DNA of 7,714 nt from NCBI GenBank assembly GCA_947475135.1, contig CANJMU010000028.1, positions 1 through 7,714 on the forward strand, read 5' to 3'. A model generated the notes under the pieces. The model had not been told where the DNA came from and ran no database searches. It saw only the letters and a list, made by a program, of their open reading frames with translations. This stretch comes from Silvanigrellaceae bacterium (GTDB taxonomy: Bacteria; Bdellovibrionota; Oligoflexia; Silvanigrellales; Silvanigrellaceae). Positions 5,156 through 7,714 of the stretch are shown here, piece after piece; position 1 is the first letter of the stretch; each line of letters starts with the position of its first letter. A program made the translations under genes and the position numbers.

Positions 5156-7714
5156 ATGCAAAAAATATTTGACAAAATGATTCTTGTTTTCGTTTTGACT
5201 CATTTCATATCCGTCTACTCCGTACCAACCAGTTTTTTACAATTCAGCCAAGGGAACACACCGGATATTTCTTGGAAGTCATTGACCCTTCCACCTTTTG
5301 TTCTTTATTTTGATCCCGATCAAAAAGAAAATGCAGAATATTTAATGAAAGGACTTGTCGATTCTTACCCCTATATTTCAAGTTTATTTGGCACAGGAGT
5401 CGGCGAAGATCAATGGAGCAAAAATTTACCCATTCGAAGTCCTTTTTCAAACATCGGGGTCATTATTGGGAACAGAAATGAAGGGCCGGGATTCTCGAAC
5501 CCTGCAACAATGAATATTGAAAGCGTGCAAAATTTAAGCCGATTTCAATCCTTTTATCAACATGAACTTGTGCATCGATTGATGTACGAACACTTCGATA
5601 ATTTTTTAGGGCCCGTTGGTAGATTACTGTCAATTGGTACCTTACCAACATGGTTTATCGAAGGGTTTCCAGAATTTTTAACAAAAAGTTTGGGACAAAA
5701 AAAAACAGATGATTATTTACGAAGTGCCGCACTTCAAAATCATTGGCCCACTTGGGAAAGATTGCATTCGCTTTACAACACGAACATCGATGAAACCTTG
5801 ATGGGCTACGCTATTTCTGGTGCCTTTTTAGAGTATTTATTACAAAAAACACACACAAAAAATATCTATAAATTTTTAAATGATATTTCGAATCATACAA
5901 AATCATTTCCATTTTATAATCCCGTCGATCAATGGATTTTTGCTCACACAAAAATGTCTCCACAAGAAAATTATAATGAATTTAAAAAATGGGAAAAAGA
6001 ATATTGGATCCAATATACAGATAACTTACCAAGCATTCGCAAGAGTTTGATCAATCAATATTTAGAATTGGAAACACCTCAGGTGTTTTTAGAATTCAAA
6101 AATAAAATTATCCTCAGCCAAATGACCGATTCTCAAAATGGATTTTCAAGTTTTATTTTGGAAGCCCAACCGACAAAACCATCTTTATTTGAAAAAAATA
6201 AATGGATTCGAATGAAAATAAAAACCAATGGATCCAACTTGTTTTTATTGAATGAAAATAAAAATAGTTATGCAGTCACAACAAGTCGAAAATTCTACAA
6301 AAATGCTGCCTATGGTGACAATTTAAATATTGTTTATTTTCAAGGTGACAAAGATAATTTTAATTCAAAAAATATTTTAAAAACAGAAGAAATTCAATTT
6401 TCAACAAAAGAAAAACCTTATTCCATTTTGGATCTTCAAAAAAAATCAAAGGATGAATTTTATGTGGCAACAAGTTTATTTGGAAGAAATGAAATTTTTT
6501 TGTACCGTCACAAAAAAAAATCCTTTGAAAAAATTTATAGCGTGAATATCCCTGGAACAATTCAATTTGTCACATCAACACAAAATGAAATTTGTGCAAA
6601 ATTTATTCTTTCGACAAATAACGATGCGACATCATTAGAACAGGTCTGTGAAAATAAGGTTACAAAAACAATTCTTCCAAAAAACGAATGGATTCTTAAT
6701 GGAGTCATAGATGAATCCAACAATAATTATTTATTGTTAACCTATCAAGATAAATTACAATCACTTATACAGATTCACTTGAATCCGTTGAATGAAATTG
6801 AAAATAAAAAAATACTTTCTATTTTTACTGAACGCCTAGAAAATATTGCTCCTTCGCAAGAAAATTCCAATAATATTTTTGCTTGGGTGTATTGGAAAGG
6901 GAAATACGTTTTAGTTTCCTTAGATAAAACTCAATTCAATTTGGATTATGAAAATTGGAAAAAATCCAAGCCAGAAAACATTTTCTCTAAAATTCGAAAA
7001 TATCCGTTTTATGAAGACCATTATATTCAAGTATTCAATCAATACACCGGAATCAATAAAGAAAAAATCAAAGATTATTCCACGAATCAAGACAATAAGG
7101 TAACAAACATAAAAACAGAAGATGCAAAATGGGATCATTCTTTTTTTTATCTTTATCCTTATGGAAGTTTTCCGCCTATCAACGAATCAAATATTTCAAT
7201 CAACGCCATCCCATTTCAAGACAAAATGGAACGGGATTTCATTCAACTCTCTCTTCAATATTTATTCAATTCGAATGAACTCAATGGAAGTTTGAATTAT
7301 GTCAATCGAAGAATATTGAATGAATTTTCATTAGGCGTTTACTCGTTGTTACGTTACAATGGTCAATATTCAGTCGAAAATAAAGTCAATGGGAATATTA
7401 CTTCTATAAGTCATTATTATGATTTTTTAAATGAAAAGGGAATCCGACTTCATTTAAGTTATCAGTTTCGACCAGCAAAAATTTCTTTATTTTTAGAAGA
7501 TACTTTTTCTTATTTACAACCCTGGTCACAAAATAAAAATAGTTCCGAAGAAAGCGGACCTAGCGATTTATTTTTAAATACATTGAGTCCTAGTCTGCAG
7601 TTGGAACTTTTCAATCACTCTTTTTTTGAATCAGAGTTTAATTACATCAACTCATCTGCAAATTTTCTGATGGGTACCAAATATTTCCGCAGCGTAGGAG
7701 CAACGCATGACGCG
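5156..7714 (+). CDS. Secreted HExxH peptidase with beta-propeller and outer-membrane barrel, 3' end missing
   Basis: The frame from ATG 5156 is open to the window end (853 residues so far). AAAGGA lies 11 nt before the start; ATG 5177 (residue 8) is an alternative. Residues 8-22 form a hydrophobic signal peptide core, with likely cleavage near Ser22. Residues 45-290 fit a gluzincin zinc metallopeptidase: HELVH at 136-140 (zinc ligands His136 and His140, catalytic Glu137), then Trp-Phe-Ile-Glu-Gly at 166-170 with Glu169 as likely third ligand, then the helix Gly-Tyr-Ala-Ile-Ser-Gly-Ala-Phe-Leu-Glu-Tyr at 217-227. Residues about 305-610 consist of short beta-rich units and may be a TolB/PD40-like propeller, without clear textbook repeats. 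Residues from about 690 show amphipathic beta-strands (for example 694-703, 710-718, 723-733, 763-771, 774-784) as in outer-membrane barrels. The predicted product is exported and anchored in the outer membrane with the peptidase in the periplasm or outside. Its substrate is unknown. It is transcribed divergently from lapB. Confidence 0.85.
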   Translation, partial: MQKIFDKMILVFVLTHFISVYSVPTSFLQFSQGNTPDISWKSLTLPPFVLYFDPDQKENAEYLMKGLVDSYPYISSLFGTGVGEDQWSKNLPIRSPFSNIGVIIGNRNEGPGFSNPATMNIESVQNLSRFQSFYQHELVHRLMYEHFDNFLGPVGRLLSIGTLPTWFIEGFPEFLTKSLGQKKTDDYLRSAALQNHWPTWERLHSLYNTNIDETLMGYAISGAFLEYLLQKTHTKNIYKFLNDISNHTKSFPFYNPVDQWIFAHTKMSPQENYNEFKKWEKEYWIQYTDNLPSIRKSLINQYLELETPQVFLEFKNKIILSQMTDSQNGFSSFILEAQPTKPSLFEKNKWIRMKIKTNGSNLFLLNENKNSYAVTTSRKFYKNAAYGDNLNIVYFQGDKDNFNSKNILKTEEIQFSTKEKPYSILDLQKKSKDEFYVATSLFGRNEIFLYRHKKKSFEKIYSVNIPGTIQFVTSTQNEICAKFILSTNNDATSLEQVCENKVTKTILPKNEWILNGVIDESNNNYLLLTYQDKLQSLIQIHLNPLNEIENKKILSIFTERLENIAPSQENSNNIFAWVYWKGKYVLVSLDKTQFNLDYENWKKSKPENIFSKIRKYPFYEDHYIQVFNQYTGINKEKIKDYSTNQDNKVTNIKTEDAKWDHSFFYLYPYGSFPPINESNISINAIPFQDKMERDFIQLSLQYLFNSNELNGSLNYVNRRILNEFSLGVYSLLRYNGQYSVENKVNGNITSISHYYDFLNEKGIRLHLSYQFRPAKISLFLEDTFSYLQPWSQNKNSSEESGPSDLFLNTLSPSLQLELFNHSFFESEFNYINSSANFLMGTKYFRSVGATHDA

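Noticed and set aside
5244..7138. Minus-strand open frames of 62-72 codons inside the peptidase gene
   Set aside because: All overlap the 853-residue frame, whose HExxH motif and signal peptide show it is the real gene.
1..7714. tRNA, rRNA, CRISPR, insertion sequence or prophage content
   Set aside because: I saw no cloverleaf-type sequence with CCA-end, no regularly spaced repeats, no transposase motif and no terminal inverted repeats; this is by-eye reading only.

Overview
The window is AT-rich DNA, roughly two thirds A+T by eye, from what looks like a Gram-negative bacterium. It carries a LapB-like lipopolysaccharide-assembly regulator, a bacterial RsmB rRNA methyltransferase, and a secreted zinc-peptidase protein whose C-terminal part looks like an outer-membrane beta-barrel. 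Peptidase, propeller and barrel proteins of this kind are known from Bdellovibrionota and some other Gram-negative phyla, so a Bdellovibrio/Silvanigrella-like relative is possible. That placement is inference only. I see no tRNA, rRNA, CRISPR array, insertion sequence or phage gene.

Layout. Positions 1-50 hold a bidirectional hairpin terminator. Positions 51-429 hold the leader and 5' part of a plus-strand gene of unknown function. Its frame is open from 130 to 1098, but it has no usable start: the natural ATG at 124 is followed at once by TAA, and another candidate ATG at 152 is one base out of frame across a run of seven A. The intact part begins at ATG 430. It meets, tail to tail with a 5-bp gap, a minus-strand gene (1104-2258) for a cytosolic-looking protein with a helical N-terminal half and a disordered, Asn-rich C-terminal half. 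A 110-bp gap (2259-2368) then holds a minus-strand terminator and the start region of that gene.

Positions 2369-5021 carry a minus-strand pair, lapB-like then rsmB, 7 bp apart and probably one transcript. The shared upstream region (about 5022-5155) carries a near-perfect 18-bp palindrome. It separates the pair from a divergent plus-strand gene (5156 to beyond the window end) encoding at least 853 residues: signal peptide, HExxH peptidase, probable beta-propeller and start of an outer-membrane barrel.

How the genes may work together: LapB in the studied gammaproteobacteria adjusts LPS synthesis by steering LpxC to FtsH, and the divergent product is probably an envelope protein. A common cell-envelope theme for the 5.0-kb junction is therefore reasonable but unproven. 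RsmB is a translation housekeeping gene that appears to ride on the lapB transcript. The most unusual points are the interrupted 5' end of the first gene with its duplicated Shine-Dalgarno module, the possible ATT start of lapB, and the peptidase/barrel fusion.
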